Assembly (NCBI GenBank): GCA_027484145.1
Contig: JAIXUH010000007.1
Coordinates: forward strand, 186,001 to 250,000
DNA from: Rhodobacter sp.
GTDB taxonomy: Bacteria > Pseudomonadota > Alphaproteobacteria > Rhodobacterales > Rhodobacteraceae
Direction: 5' to 3'
DNA: 64,000 nt
Shown here: positions 35,140 to 44,586 of the stretch, piece by piece
Position numbering within the stretch: the first letter of the stretch is position 1
Layout of the letters: the number at the start of each line of letters is the position of its first letter
Translations under genes and position numbers: made by a program
The notes under the pieces: model-generated
Told to the model about the DNA's origin: nothing
The model's database searches: none
Seen by the model: only the letters and a program-made list of their open reading frames with translations

Positions 35140-36333
35140 ATGATCTCGCCTTCCGCGCCCATCACCCAAGATGTGCTGACCATACCGCGCAAACTGCCCG
35201 AAGGCGGCAAGACCAACATCGTTGGCCTGACGCGCGACCAGTTGCGTGAAGCCCTTGTGGCGGCGGGCACCCCGGACCGGCAGGCCAAGATGCGGCTGGG
35301 CCAGATCTGGCAATGGGTCTATCACTGGGGCGTGCGCGACTTTGCCCAGATGACCAACCTTGCCAAGGATTACCGCACGCTTCTGGATGACCATTTCCAC
35401 ATCACCTTGCCCGAAGTGGTCAGCCGCCAGATCAGCGCCGATGGCACGCGCAAGTATCTGGTTCGTATCGCGGGCGGGCATGAGGTGGAAACCGTCTACA
35501 TCCCCGAAGAAACCCGTGGCACCCTGTGCATCTCAAGCCAAGTAGGCTGCACGCTGACCTGTTCGTTCTGCCATACCGGCACGCAAAAGCTGGTCCGCAA
35601 CCTGACCGCGGGCGAGATTGTGGGGCAGGTCATGCTGGCGCGCGACGATCTGGGCGAATGGCCCACGCCCGGCGCGCCCAAGGATGAGACGCGGCTGGTG
35701 TCGAACGTCGTGCTGATGGGCATGGGCGAGCCCCTGTATAACTTCGACAACGTGCGCGACGCCATGAAAGTGGTGATGGACAACGAAGGGCTGACCATCT
35801 CGCGCCGCCGCATCACCCTGTCGACCAGTGGGATCGTGCCCGAGATTGCCCGCGCGGCCGAAGAAATCGGCTGCCTGCTGGCGGTTTCGTTCCACGCCAC
35901 CACCGATGAGGTGCGCGACCGTCTGGTTCCGGTGAACAAGAAATGGAACATCGAAACGCTGCTGAACACGCTGCGCGACTATCCGCGCCTGTCCAACAGC
36001 GAACGCATCACCTTTGAATATGTCATGCTGAAAGGCGTGAACGACAGCGACGCCGATGCCAAGCGTCTGGTCAAGCTGATCCAAGGGATTCCGGCCAAGA
36101 TCAACCTGATCCCTTTTAACGAATGGCCCGGCGCGCCTTATGAGCGGTCAGACTGGGAACGGATCGAGGCCTTTGCCGACATCGTCTACAAGGCAGGCTA
36201 TGCCAGCCCGATCCGCACCCCGCGGGGCGAGGATATCATGGCCGCCTGCGGGCAGTTGAAATCTGCCACCGAACGCGCGCGCAAATCATCGCGCGAGATT
36301 GCCGCCGAAGCCGGCCTGAGCCTGCCGTCATGA
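35140..36333 (+). CDS. rlmN: 23S rRNA (adenine2503-C2)-methyltransferase
   Basis: Radical-SAM enzyme that methylates C2 of A2503 in 23S rRNA and A37 of some tRNAs. 397 residues. The iron-sulfur Cys triad is C137, C141, C144 in [63 protein letters not shown] and the C-terminal [15 protein letters not shown] with the methyl-carrying Cys are all RlmN signatures. The gene is monocistronic and cytosolic; its promoter must lie between the IalB terminator and the start. Confidence 0.97.
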   Translation: MISPSAPITQDVLTIPRKLPEGGKTNIVGLTRDQLREALVAAGTPDRQAKMRLGQIWQWVYHWGVRDFAQMTNLAKDYRTLLDDHFHITLPEVVSRQISADGTRKYLVRIAGGHEVETVYIPEETRGTLCISSQVGCTLTCSFCHTGTQKLVRNLTAGEIVGQVMLARDDLGEWPTPGAPKDETRLVSNVVLMGMGEPLYNFDNVRDAMKVVMDNEGLTISRRRITLSTSGIVPEIARAAEEIGCLLAVSFHATTDEVRDRLVPVNKKWNIETLLNTLRDYPRLSNSERITFEYVMLKGVNDSDADAKRLVKLIQGIPAKINLIPFNEWPGAPYERSDWERIEAFADIVYKAGYASPIRTPRGEDIMAACGQLKSATERARKSSREIAAEAGLSLPS

Positions 36334-36459
36334 CCAAGTGACCTTGGCCCTATCCATTCGAACCGTAGCATCACAGCTTGTCACGGCATATGCACACCGT
36401 GGCCGCCTTTGTGATGCCGTCTTGCCTTCTGACTTCACACCCCGCACGAAAGCCCCAAG

Positions 36460-37506
36460 ATGACGCAGACCAAAGACGACCTGGCCAAGGCCGCCGCCGC
36501 AAGCGCAAAGCTGTGGGTGCCGCTGCTGGCCAAGTATCGCGACCCTTCGGTGCAGCGATCCAGCTTTGAACTGGCCGTCACCCTTGGTGCCTTTGTGGCG
36601 CTGTGGGGCATGGCTTGGCTGGCGCTGTCGGTCAGCTGGGTGCTGGCCCTGCTGCTGGCCATGGCGAATGGCCTGTTTCTGGTGCGGCTGTTCCTGATCC
36701 AGCACGATTGCGGGCATCAGGCATTCTGGCACACCCGCTGGCTGAACGATTGGGTGGGCCGCGCCATCGGGGTGCTGACGCTGACACCCTATGATGTCTG
36801 GCGGCGCACCCATTCCATTCACCACGCCCAAGCAGGCAACCTTGACCGCCGTGGCATTGGCGATGTGATCACCCTGACGGTCGAAGAATATCAGGCCCGG
36901 TCATGGTTCGGGCGGCTGAAGTATCGCGCCTACCGGCACCCGCTGGTGCTGTTTGGTCTTGGGCCGACATGGCTGTTCATGCTGGAATATCGTCTGCCCT
37001 TGGGGCTGATGAACGCGGGCTGGCGCTATTGGGTGTCGGCCATGGGCACCAACCTGATGATCGCCCTGTTCCTGACGCTGATCTATCTTGCGGGCGGGCT
37101 TGCGCCGATTTTCCTGATCTTTGTGCCCACCACCATTGTTGCGGGCACCATCGGGGTCTGGCTGTTCTTTGTGCAGCACCAGTTCGAGGAAACCTATTGG
37201 GACCACGAGGCAGAGTGGCAAATGCATGACGCGGCGCTGTTGGGCAGTTCGCACTATCGCCTGCCGCAGCCCTTGCGGTGGCTGACCGCGAATATCGGCC
37301 TGCATCATGTGCACCACCTGTATAGCCGGGTGCCCTTTTACCGCCTGTCCGAGATTCTGCGCGACTACCCGACGCTGGCCGAAGCACAGGTGCTGACGCT
37401 GCGCGAAAGCCTGAAGTGCGCGCGGCTGCACCTGTGGGATGAAACCGGGCGGCGGTTGCTGTCCTTCCGCGAAGCGCGCGCCATGCGGGCCATGGCCGCC
37501 GCCTGA
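36460..37506 (+). CDS. Fatty acid desaturase
   Basis: 348 residues, integral membrane di-iron enzyme. The three His boxes are HDCGH (H82-H86), HSIHH (H118-H122) and GLHHVHH near residue 288. Hydrophobic segments lie at about 38-80, 170-190 and 200-240. It introduces a double bond into acyl chains; regioselectivity cannot be judged, though its closeness to bacterial desaturases that act on lipid acyl chains suggests membrane fluidity control. It is convergent with the antiporter gene (4 bases between stops). Confidence 0.93.
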   Translation: MTQTKDDLAKAAAASAKLWVPLLAKYRDPSVQRSSFELAVTLGAFVALWGMAWLALSVSWVLALLLAMANGLFLVRLFLIQHDCGHQAFWHTRWLNDWVGRAIGVLTLTPYDVWRRTHSIHHAQAGNLDRRGIGDVITLTVEEYQARSWFGRLKYRAYRHPLVLFGLGPTWLFMLEYRLPLGLMNAGWRYWVSAMGTNLMIALFLTLIYLAGGLAPIFLIFVPTTIVAGTIGVWLFFVQHQFEETYWDHEAEWQMHDAALLGSSHYRLPQPLRWLTANIGLHHVHHLYSRVPFYRLSEILRDYPTLAEAQVLTLRESLKCARLHLWDETGRRLLSFREARAMRAMAAA

Positions 37507-37510
37507 CCCT

Positions 37511-38752
37511 CTATTCGGCGGCGGTGGCGGGCTGGGCTGCGGGGTGGGCCCTGTCCAGCAGATGAAACAGCAGCGGGTTGAGCAGGATCGAGATCATCGC
37601 CCCCGCCACCACAAGATCACGCGCCTCTGCGGGCACGATATCCAGCGTGACGCCCATCACGATCAGAATGAACGAAAACTCGCCGATCTGCGCCAGACTG
37701 GCCGCAATGGTCAGGGCCTGCGCCTTGTCATGGCCAAAGGCGCGCACGATGGCATAGGCCGCCAGCGACTTGACCCCGATGATGATGCCCACCGTAGCCA
37801 GCAGGGCCAAGGGGGCGGTCACAATGACCATCGGGTTGAACAGCATCCCCACCGACACAAAGAACAGCACGGCAAAGGCATCGCGCAGCGGCAGCGTATC
37901 TTTCAGCGCCTGACTCGACAGGGTTGACCCAGCCATCACCAGCCCCGCAAAGAACGCGCCAAGCGCGAACGATACCCCGAAAATGGCCGATGACCCAAAG
38001 GCCACGCCAAGCGCGATGGCGAGGACAGACAGGCGGAACAACTCGCGGTTCCCGGTCATTGCGACATGGTCCAGCAGCCACGGAATCGCCCGCCGCCCCA
38101 CCACCAGCATCAGCGCCACAAAGGCCGACACCTTGGCCAGCGTCAGCAGCAACGTGGCCGCCACCGGGCCAAGGCCAATCTGCGCGGCCTCTTCGGCCAC
38201 ACCGTCGGCGGCCACCGGATCACCGCCCAACAGGCCGGACAGGGGCGGAATCATCACCAGCGCCAGCACCATCACCAGATCTTCGACAATCAGCCAGCCC
38301 ACGGCGATGCGGCCCCGGTCGGTGGTCACGAGATGGCGTTCCTGCATCGCGCGCAGCAGCACAACGGTCGAGGCAACCGACAGCGACAGCCCGAAGATCA
38401 GCCCCGCGCCAAGGCCCCAGCCCATCAGCCAGCCCAAAAGGCAACCCGCCGCCGTGGCCACAGCAATCTGGCCGATTGCCCCCGGAATGGCGATGCGGCG
38501 GACCGACATCAGGTCCTTGACCGAAAAGTGCAGCCCCACCCCGAACATCAGCAGGATCACCCCCATTTCCGCCAATTCGTTGGCAATGGCCTGATCCGCC
38601 ACATAGCCCGGCGTGAACGGCCCGATGGCAACGCCCGCCAGCAGATAGCCCGCAATCAGCGGCAGACGCAGGCGGTTGGCCAAAAGGCCCAGCACAAAGG
38701 CAAGGCACAGTCCGGCAACCATGGTAGCGATCAGGGGGGTGTGATGGGGCAA
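37511..38752 (-). CDS. Cation:proton antiporter, YbaL/KefB type, without RCK domain
   Basis: 413 residues, CPA2-family membrane protein with about twelve segments. It follows E. coli YbaL closely: PHHTPLIATMVAGLCLAF at the start, LAEMGVILLMFGVGLHFSVK, SVASTVVLLRAMQER, GWLIVEDLVMVLALV with the ion-site Asp, and LPLRDAFAVLFFVSVGMLF. YbaL is about 558 residues, with a C-terminal TrkA-N (RCK) NAD-binding domain; this protein stops right after the membrane domain (LLFHLLDRAHPAAQPATAAE), so that regulatory domain is absent. A TTG start is chosen because AGGAGGG lies upstream and the family begins with this PHHTPL stretch. Confidence 0.9.
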   Translation of the reverse strand: MPHHTPLIATMVAGLCLAFVLGLLANRLRLPLIAGYLLAGVAIGPFTPGYVADQAIANELAEMGVILLMFGVGLHFSVKDLMSVRRIAIPGAIGQIAVATAAGCLLGWLMGWGLGAGLIFGLSLSVASTVVLLRAMQERHLVTTDRGRIAVGWLIVEDLVMVLALVMIPPLSGLLGGDPVAADGVAEEAAQIGLGPVAATLLLTLAKVSAFVALMLVVGRRAIPWLLDHVAMTGNRELFRLSVLAIALGVAFGSSAIFGVSFALGAFFAGLVMAGSTLSSQALKDTLPLRDAFAVLFFVSVGMLFNPMVIVTAPLALLATVGIIIGVKSLAAYAIVRAFGHDKAQALTIAASLAQIGEFSFILIVMGVTLDIVPAEARDLVVAGAMISILLNPLLFHLLDRAHPAAQPATAAE

Positions 38753-39003
38753 ACGGCCCTCCTTTTGGCAAATGGGTGATGTGGTCGGCGTGCAAAAGGC
38801 CATCGTCTGCGGCAAATACCTGCGGCAAGGCATCCGGCAAGATCGCACGATTTTGAATATGGTTTAATGTTAAACCATTTTCCCGCCCCGGCAACCATGC
38901 GCCTGTGCCCGGAGCTTCACAATTTCGCCGTCAACCTTTCAGACTGTTACGGAAACTGACGTTCGGCGTTGGCGCAACGATGTTGGGCTGCTACCACTGG
39001 GTC

Positions 39004-40209
39004 ATGACCCACGCCGTGCCGCTGGCAAATTCTGCCGCCCGCCATCTGTTTCTGCACCACCACGCGCTGACCGAAGCCCCGGTCGGCCCATCGCGTGGGG
39101 CCGCCCTGTCCGATGTGATTGACCGCATCGGTTTTGTGCAGGTCGACAGCATCAACACGGTCGAACGGGCGCATCACATGATCCTGTGGGCGCGGCGCCA
39201 AACCTATCGGCCCGCGGCGCTGAAACCCCTGCTGGAACGCGACCGCGCGCTGTTTGAACACTGGACGCATGATGCCTCGATCCTGCCGATGGCGCTGTTT
39301 CCCTATTGGAAGCACCGCTTTGCCCGCGATGAGGACCGCCTGCACCAAAACTGGCGCAAATGGTTCCGCGATGGCTATGAGGCGCAGTTCGACACGATCC
39401 TGAACCGCATCGCCAAGGATGGCCCCGTCAGCTCCTCCGACGTGGGCGAGGGCGAGGCGCGCGGCAAGGGCGGCTGGTGGGATTGGCACCCGTCGAAAAC
39501 CGCACTCGAATGGTTGTGGCGCACCGGGCAGATCTCGGTCACCCGCCGCGACGGCTTTCGCAAGGTCTATGACCTGACCGAGAATGTGGTGCCCGCCCCG
39601 CTGCGCGCCACCGAGATTGCGCCCGACGCGCTGGTGGATTGGGCCTGCGCTTCGGCATTGGATCGACTGGGCTTTGCCACCGTGTCCGAACTCTGGCGCT
39701 ATTGGAACGCCATCAGCAAAGAGGAGGTGGCCGGATGGGCGACCGCAGCCTTGCGCACGGGGCACCTGATCGAAGTGAGGGTCGAAGAAGCGGATGGCAC
39801 CGTCAAACCTGCCCTGATGCGCCCCGCCACGCTGGACACCCTCGCCCACCTGCCACAGCCCCCCGCACGCCTGCGCATCCTGTCGCCGTTTGACCCGGCG
39901 CTGCGCGACCGGGCGCGGGTCGAACGGCTGTTCGGCTTTCACTACCGGATCGAGGTCTTTGTGCCCGAACCGCAGCGCCGCTATGGCTATTACGTCTTTC
40001 CCGTACTGGAGGGGACGCGGCTGATTGGACGACTGGATGCCAAGGCGCACCGCGCCCAGGGCGTGCTGCGCGTCCGCGCCTTTTGGCCCGAGGTGGGCGT
40101 TACCCTGCCAAAGGCGCGGCTGGCACGGCTGGAGGCGGAACTGGCGCGGCTGGCCTATTTTTCCGGCTGCGCACAGGTCGAGATGCAGGAAGGCTGGCTG
40201 CGCGCCTAA
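39004..40209 (+). CDS. YcaQ/AlkX-like DNA glycosylase (winged-helix domain protein)
   Basis: 401 residues of the HTH_42 / YcaQ family. The E. coli member unhooks interstrand cross-links in DNA. The catalytic Q-x-D motif is visible as QVD (Q46, D48) in [38 protein letters not shown], the winged-helix tail and [27 protein letters not shown] are also present. The start is placed at MTHAVPLAN because homology begins there; earlier in-frame ATGs at 38980 and beyond cannot be excluded and ribosome sites are poor for all. It converges on uvrC with a 4-base overlap of stops; both are DNA repair genes. Confidence 0.88.
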   Translation: MTHAVPLANSAARHLFLHHHALTEAPVGPSRGAALSDVIDRIGFVQVDSINTVERAHHMILWARRQTYRPAALKPLLERDRALFEHWTHDASILPMALFPYWKHRFARDEDRLHQNWRKWFRDGYEAQFDTILNRIAKDGPVSSSDVGEGEARGKGGWWDWHPSKTALEWLWRTGQISVTRRDGFRKVYDLTENVVPAPLRATEIAPDALVDWACASALDRLGFATVSELWRYWNAISKEEVAGWATAALRTGHLIEVRVEEADGTVKPALMRPATLDTLAHLPQPPARLRILSPFDPALRDRARVERLFGFHYRIEVFVPEPQRRYGYYVFPVLEGTRLIGRLDAKAHRAQGVLRVRAFWPEVGVTLPKARLARLEAELARLAYFSGCAQVEMQEGWLRA

Positions 40210-42080
40210 CCGCGCGCATTGAAGAAGTCATAGATCGTCTGGGCCATCGCCTCGGATATGCCGCTGACGGCGGTCAGATCGCTGACACCTGCCCGCGACA
40301 CCGCCTTGGCGCTGCCGAAATGCGCCAGCAGCGCGCGCTTGCGGGTGGCCCCCACGCCCGGAATATCATCCAGCGGGGTGGCGCTGACCGCTTTCGCCCG
40401 CTTGTCCCGGTGCGCGCCAATTGCCCAACGGTGCGCCTCGTCCCGCAGGCGCTGCACGAAATAGAGCACGGGGTCATTGCGTTGCAGGGCAAAGGGCGGC
40501 TCGCCGGGGCGGTAGAATTCTTCCTTGCCCTGATCGCGGTCGATCCCCTTGGCCACGCCAATAAAGGGCACGTCATCCACCCCCAGCATCGCCATGATCT
40601 CGGCCACCGCCGACACCTGCCCCGCGCCACCGTCGATCAGCAACAGATCAGGCCATGCGTCTGACTTGCGCTCGGGGTCTTCCTTCAGCAGGCGTTCAAA
40701 GCGGCGGGTCAGCACCTCTTTCATCATGCCAAAGTCATCCGAATTGGCCCCGGCGTCAGACTTGATGTTGAACTTGCGGTATTGGCTTTTCAAAAAGCCT
40801 TCCGGCCCCGCCACAATCATCCCGCCGACGGCATTGGTGCCCTGAATGTGGCTGTTGTCATAAACCTCAATCCGCAGCGGCGGGCGTTCCAGTTCAAACG
40901 CCTCGGCCAGACCAGCCAGCAGTTTGTTCTGGGTCGAGCTTTCGGCCATCTTGCGGGCAAGACTTTCGCGGGCGTTGCGCGCTGCGTTTTCCACCAGTTC
41001 CGCCTTTTCGCCCCGTTGCGGCACCGCCAGTTCCACCTTGCGCCCGGCGCGGTCGGACAGGGCCTGCGTCACCAGATCCTCATTCTCTACCCCATGCGAC
41101 AGCAGAATCAGGCGCGGCGGGTCTTTGTCATCATAGAACTGCGTCAGAAACGCCTCCATGATTTCCGGCTCTTCCGCGCCCGAACCGGTGCGGGGGTAGA
41201 AATCGCGGTTGCCCCATGATTGGTTCGCGCGGATGAAGAACACCTGCACGCAAGCCTGCCCGCCCTCGACATGCAGGGCGATCACATCCGCCTCGGGCAC
41301 CCCGCGCGGGTTGATGCCTTGGGTCTGCTGCACCTGCGTCAGCGCACGGATACGGTCACGCAAGGCGGCAGCACGTTCAAACTCCATCGCTTCGGACGCG
41401 GCGGCCATTTCGGCGGCAAGGTCGGCCTGCACATTGGTTGTCTTGCCCTGCAAAAACCGCTCGGCATCGGCCACCAGCGTGGCATACCCCTGCGGCGACA
41501 CCTTGCCCACGCAGGGCGCGGCGCAACGCTTGATCTGATACTGCAGGCAAGGCCGGGTGCGCGATTCAAACATCGAATCCGCGCAGTTGCGCAGCAAGAA
41601 CACCTTCTGCAACTGGTTCAGCGTGCGGTTCACCGCCCCGGCCGAGGCGAAGGGGCCAAAATAGCTGCCCTTTTCCGATTTGCGCCCCCGATGCTTTTTC
41701 AGTTGCGGATAGGGATGGTCCTTGGCGATCAGGATATTGGGAAAACTCTTGTCGTCCCGCATCAGCACGTTGTAGCGCGGCTTTAGCTGCTTGATCAGGT
41801 TCTGCTCCAACAGCAGCGCCTCCACCTCGGTCCGGGTGGTCAGGAACATCATGCTGGCGGTTTCAAAGATCATCCGCGCGATGCGCGCCGAATGGCCCGA
41901 GGGGCGGGCATAGTTCGACACCCGCGCCTTCAGGTTCCGCGCCTTGCCGACATAGAGCACCTCGCCCTTGGTGTTCAGCATGCGGTACACGCCGGGCGAG
42001 CCGTCGATGGTCTTCAGATAGCCCTGAATGACGGCGTGGCCGGTTTCAACAGGGCCTTTTTCAGCGGTTTCTTCGGTCAC
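40206..42080 (-). CDS. uvrC: Excinuclease ABC subunit C
   Basis: Makes both incisions in nucleotide excision repair with UvrA and UvrB. 624 residues from a GTG start with GAGGG five bases upstream. Domains in order: GIY-YIG nuclease ([20 protein letters not shown], residues about 25-110), Cys-rich region ([15 protein letters not shown]), UvrB-binding UVR motif ([24 protein letters not shown]), RNase H-like nuclease ([12 protein letters not shown] and [12 protein letters not shown] with catalytic Asp residues) and a tandem helix-hairpin-helix end ([18 protein letters not shown]). The frame runs further upstream, but that part has no homology and passes into AT-rich sequence. Confidence 0.96.
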   Translation of the reverse strand: MTEETAEKGPVETGHAVIQGYLKTIDGSPGVYRMLNTKGEVLYVGKARNLKARVSNYARPSGHSARIARMIFETASMMFLTTRTEVEALLLEQNLIKQLKPRYNVLMRDDKSFPNILIAKDHPYPQLKKHRGRKSEKGSYFGPFASAGAVNRTLNQLQKVFLLRNCADSMFESRTRPCLQYQIKRCAAPCVGKVSPQGYATLVADAERFLQGKTTNVQADLAAEMAAASEAMEFERAAALRDRIRALTQVQQTQGINPRGVPEADVIALHVEGGQACVQVFFIRANQSWGNRDFYPRTGSGAEEPEIMEAFLTQFYDDKDPPRLILLSHGVENEDLVTQALSDRAGRKVELAVPQRGEKAELVENAARNARESLARKMAESSTQNKLLAGLAEAFELERPPLRIEVYDNSHIQGTNAVGGMIVAGPEGFLKSQYRKFNIKSDAGANSDDFGMMKEVLTRRFERLLKEDPERKSDAWPDLLLIDGGAGQVSAVAEIMAMLGVDDVPFIGVAKGIDRDQGKEEFYRPGEPPFALQRNDPVLYFVQRLRDEAHRWAIGAHRDKRAKAVSATPLDDIPGVGATRKRALLAHFGSAKAVSRAGVSDLTAVSGISEAMAQTIYDFFNARG

Positions 42081-42388
42081 AAAAACCCTCGTCTGACAGA
42101 CATCGATTCTGCTGTCTCGCTGCAATGATAAGGCCCGAAGGGCAAGAGGGAAGACATCCACCGTTTCTGTGGATAAGTCTGTAGAGAAACTTTCCGCAGG
42201 GCAAAATTTCCCTTGTTTTATTACATGTTCTTTAGGTTGCCTATTTTTTAGGCAAATTAGCAACTATTTGATTTTGCTTGAAAGATTTTTCAGCAATCGC
42301 CAAATACTTGAGAACACAAGGATTTTGTAACAAGGGCGTGAACCATTCGCGCAAAGTGGACAACTTTCGCGCAACCCAAACGCGACCC
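42081..42388. other. AT-rich intergenic region upstream of uvrC with inverted repeat
   Basis: 308 bases. The stretch about 42170-42330 is far richer in A and T than the rest of the window. It contains the inverted repeat TTGCCTA-N5-TAGGCAA (42237-42255). It presumably holds the uvrC promoter. No alphaproteobacterial SOS box (GTTC-N7-GTTC) was found, and no convincing gene. Confidence 0.5.
42237..42255. repeat. Inverted repeat in AT-rich region
   Basis: Perfect 7-bp arms TTGCCTA and TAGGCAA around TTTTT. Possible operator for uvrC, or a weak terminator after the SDR gene, which ends about 130 bases away. Confidence 0.4.
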
Positions 42389-43162
42389 CTATTCCACACC
42401 CAGAACGTCAGGGGTTTGCCATGCCAGATGCTGCCCGCCATCGACCGCAATCATCTGCCCGGTGACGCCCGGAGAATCGAGGAAAAAGCCCAAGGCCGCC
42501 GTGATGTCGGCCACATTGGCCCCGCGCCCCAGAACCGTGGCCGCGCGCTGCCGGGCAAAGTGATCTTCGGTCTGCCGCCCGCCGCGCAAGGTGGGGCCAG
42601 GGCCGATACCGTTGACCCGGATTTGCGGCGCAAGGCCCTGCGCCGCCGTCTGCGTCAGCGCCCAAAGGCCCATCTTGGCGATGGTATAGCTGGAAAACTC
42701 GGGCGTCAGCTTGTGGATGCGCTGGTCCAGCATGTTGATGATCAGACCCTGCGCCATCGGTTCGCCCTGCGCATCCATGATCGCGGGGGGGCATTGCCGG
42801 GCAAAGCCTTGGGTCAGCACAAAAGGCGCGCGCAGGTTGGATTCGATATGCCGGTCCCAACTGGTGCGGGTTGCCGTATCGATGCGGTCATATTCAAAGA
42901 TCGAGGCATTGTTTATCAGCACCGTCAACGGCCCAAGGGCCGCCACCGCACGCGGGATCAGGGTCGCAACCTCGTCCTCGACCAGAAGATCAGCCTGCAG
43001 GGTCACGGCACGGCGCCCCATGGCGCGAACCTCATCTGCCGTCGCCTCGGCCTCGGCCCCGGATGACGCATAATGCACCGCGACATCATGGCCGCGCGCC
43101 GCCAGATACAGCGCCATCGCGCGCCCAAGCCGTTTGCCCGCGCCCGTTACCAAAGCCGTCAT
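42389..43162 (-). CDS. SDR oxidoreductase, pteridine reductase/FolM-like
   Basis: 257 residues. The cofactor motif is TGAGKRLGRAMA, that is TG-x3-R-x-G; the Arg in place of the usual Gly is characteristic of pteridine reductases and FolM (dihydromonapterin reductase). LINNASIFEYD, the Y-x3-K pair in SSYTIAKMGLWALT and RVNGIGPGPTL follow. It would reduce dihydropteridines or a related carbonyl with NADPH. It is the last gene of a minus-strand operon after sppA and a zinc-ribbon mini-protein; only four bases separate it from the latter's stop codon, and GGGGAT lies before the ATG. Confidence 0.88.
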   Translation of the reverse strand: MTALVTGAGKRLGRAMALYLAARGHDVAVHYASSGAEAEATADEVRAMGRRAVTLQADLLVEDEVATLIPRAVAALGPLTVLINNASIFEYDRIDTATRTSWDRHIESNLRAPFVLTQGFARQCPPAIMDAQGEPMAQGLIINMLDQRIHKLTPEFSSYTIAKMGLWALTQTAAQGLAPQIRVNGIGPGPTLRGGRQTEDHFARQRAATVLGRGANVADITAALGFFLDSPGVTGQMIAVDGGQHLAWQTPDVLGVE

Positions 43163-43166
43163 GCGT

Positions 43167-43337
43167 TCATCCCCGTTTGTCGCAGCCACACGTCCTGCCA
43201 ACGACATAGCGCCCGCATTTGCGGCAGACAGGGGCCTTTGGCATGACCTTGCGCATGGCACCGGGGAACAGCGCCTTGCCGATCAGCCCGACCAGCGCCA
43301 TCACCAGCAAGAACACCAAGATGGTCTTGACCAGCAT
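43167..43337 (-). CDS. Small membrane-anchored zinc-ribbon protein (56 aa)
   Basis: A 56-codon frame that starts one base after the sppA stop and ends four bases before the SDR start. Residues 1-25 (MLVKTILVFLLVMALVGLIG) are a membrane helix. The C-terminal part has C38, C41, C50 and C52 in VCRKCGRY and RTCGC, a C-x2-C...C-x-C metal-binding pattern. The exact fit between two genes supports that it is real. It is probably an inner-membrane protein with its zinc ribbon in the cytoplasm. Function unknown; a partner role for SppA is a guess from position. Confidence 0.8.
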   Translation of the reverse strand: MLVKTILVFLLVMALVGLIGKALFPGAMRKVMPKAPVCRKCGRYVVGRTCGCDKRG

Positions 43338-43338
43338 C

Positions 43339-44133
43339 CTACAGCCCGTATCGCGCCCACAGCGCGCGTTCCTCGACAGCGGCCACCGCCGTGTCGGTCA
43401 TGGCAAGGCCAAAGCGCTGCAGCAGGCTGCGGCGCTGCCCCATCGGCGCAAGGCGCACCTTGTCGCCGTAAAGCGCCTTCATCTTTGGCACCAGATGGCC
43501 GATGCCATCGGTCAGGCCCACATCGACCGACGCCTTGCCCACCCAGATATCGGCGTTGAACAGGTCAGCCTCGGCCTTCAGCTTTGCCCCGCGGCGTGCT
43601 TTGACATGGGCGATGAAATTGTCATGCAAGGGCGACAGCAACGCGCGGATGCGTTCCACATCTTCGGGCGTTTCCGCCTTGAACGGGTCGGCAAAGGATT
43701 TCGACCGCCCCGCCGTATGCACGCGCCGTTCTACCCCCTGCCGCTGCATCAGTTCGGAAAAACCGAAGCTGGCAAAGATCACCCCGATCGACCCCACGAT
43801 GGAGCTGTCATCCACCCAGATATCATCGGCGGCACAGGCCAGCCAATAGCCGCCCGATGCGGCCACATCCTCGACAAAGGCGTGCACCGGAACTTTCTTC
43901 TCGGCGGCCAGCCTGCGGATGCGCGCGGCAATCAGCGACGATTGCACCGCCGATCCGCCCGGCGAATTGATGACCAGCGCCACGGCGGCCGGCTTGCCGC
44001 GCGAAAACGCGCGTTCGATCAGCGGCGCAAGGGCCGCATCTGAAAGGTTGCGCGGCCCGGACCCGATGGCCCCTTGCAGGCGGATCACAGGAACCAGCGG
44101 CGGTTTCTTCAGGAATGGGATGAAATTTCTCAT
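43339..44133 (-). CDS. sppA: Signal peptide peptidase SppA-like protease (S49 family)
   Basis: 264 residues, the short single-domain form. The nucleophile Ser lies in VEDVAASGGYWLACAADD (S93) and the general-base Lys in AGRSKSFADPF (K145). INSPGGSAVQSS gives the oxyanion loop and VGSIGVIFASFGF the following strand. It degrades signal peptides left after protein export. An N-terminal hydrophobic anchor is weak (FIPFLKKPPLVPVIRL), so it may be only peripherally bound. It leads the operon with the zinc-ribbon mini-protein and the SDR gene. Confidence 0.92.
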   Translation of the reverse strand: MRNFIPFLKKPPLVPVIRLQGAIGSGPRNLSDAALAPLIERAFSRGKPAAVALVINSPGGSAVQSSLIAARIRRLAAEKKVPVHAFVEDVAASGGYWLACAADDIWVDDSSIVGSIGVIFASFGFSELMQRQGVERRVHTAGRSKSFADPFKAETPEDVERIRALLSPLHDNFIAHVKARRGAKLKAEADLFNADIWVGKASVDVGLTDGIGHLVPKMKALYGDKVRLAPMGQRRSLLQRFGLAMTDTAVAAVEERALWARYGL

Positions 44134-44187
44134 GGCAATGAGGTAAGCCGCAACATGCCACGGAACAAGGGGATTTGCAGCGAAGGG

Positions 44188-44397
44188 TCAGCCTTGCTGC
44201 ACGCGGACGTAATTCACATGCTGGTGATGCGACAACCGCAGGTAGGTAAAGATGCCCGTCAGGAAGCCAACCGCCGCCAGAACGGCTGCCACGGTGATCT
44301 GCGACTGGTCCTGAATATCGGCCGACAGGGCCAGATAGCCAAAGGCCCAAAAGCCAGACCAGCTTACCACGCAAGCAATGGCGACAAGTTTATTCAT
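44188..44397 (-). CDS. Small hypothetical membrane protein (69 aa)
   Basis: 69 residues with two hydrophobic helices: MNKLVAIACVVSWSGFWAFG and TVAAVLAAVGFLTGIFTY, followed by a polar tail rich in His (RLSHHQHVNYVRVQQG). GAGGAGGA six bases before the ATG is an excellent ribosome site and fixes the start. It resembles uncharacterised two-helix proteins of the group; no family named. It lies upstream of sppA on the same strand with a 54-base gap. Confidence 0.75.
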   Translation of the reverse strand: MNKLVAIACVVSWSGFWAFGYLALSADIQDQSQITVAAVLAAVGFLTGIFTYLRLSHHQHVNYVRVQQG

Positions 44398-44586
44398 GGC
44401 ATCCTCCTCGTCCCACCCTCCCCGGCGGGTCGTCAGACAGCCAGAATACCGCAAAAACGCACAGAGTCTCGCATATTCGTCGCCGCAGTGCGGCAGTGCA
44501 AGCGCAGCATGACCCCGCGACAAGCGTCACGATAGGCGCATTGGCCCGCAGGAAAGGGCCTTGCGCCGCAGCACCCGCTATTGCGG

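Noticed and set aside
38905-39003. Longer N-terminus of the YcaQ-like protein
   Set aside because: The extra residues have no family homology and no good ribosome site, so the ATG at 39004 is preferred.
42081-42388. SOS (LexA) box upstream of uvrC
   Set aside because: A GTTC occurs, but no second GTTC seven bases away as the alphaproteobacterial consensus requires.
42241-42450. Short minus-strand frame (69 codons) through the AT-rich gap
   Set aside because: It starts inside the SDR coding region and has no ribosome site.
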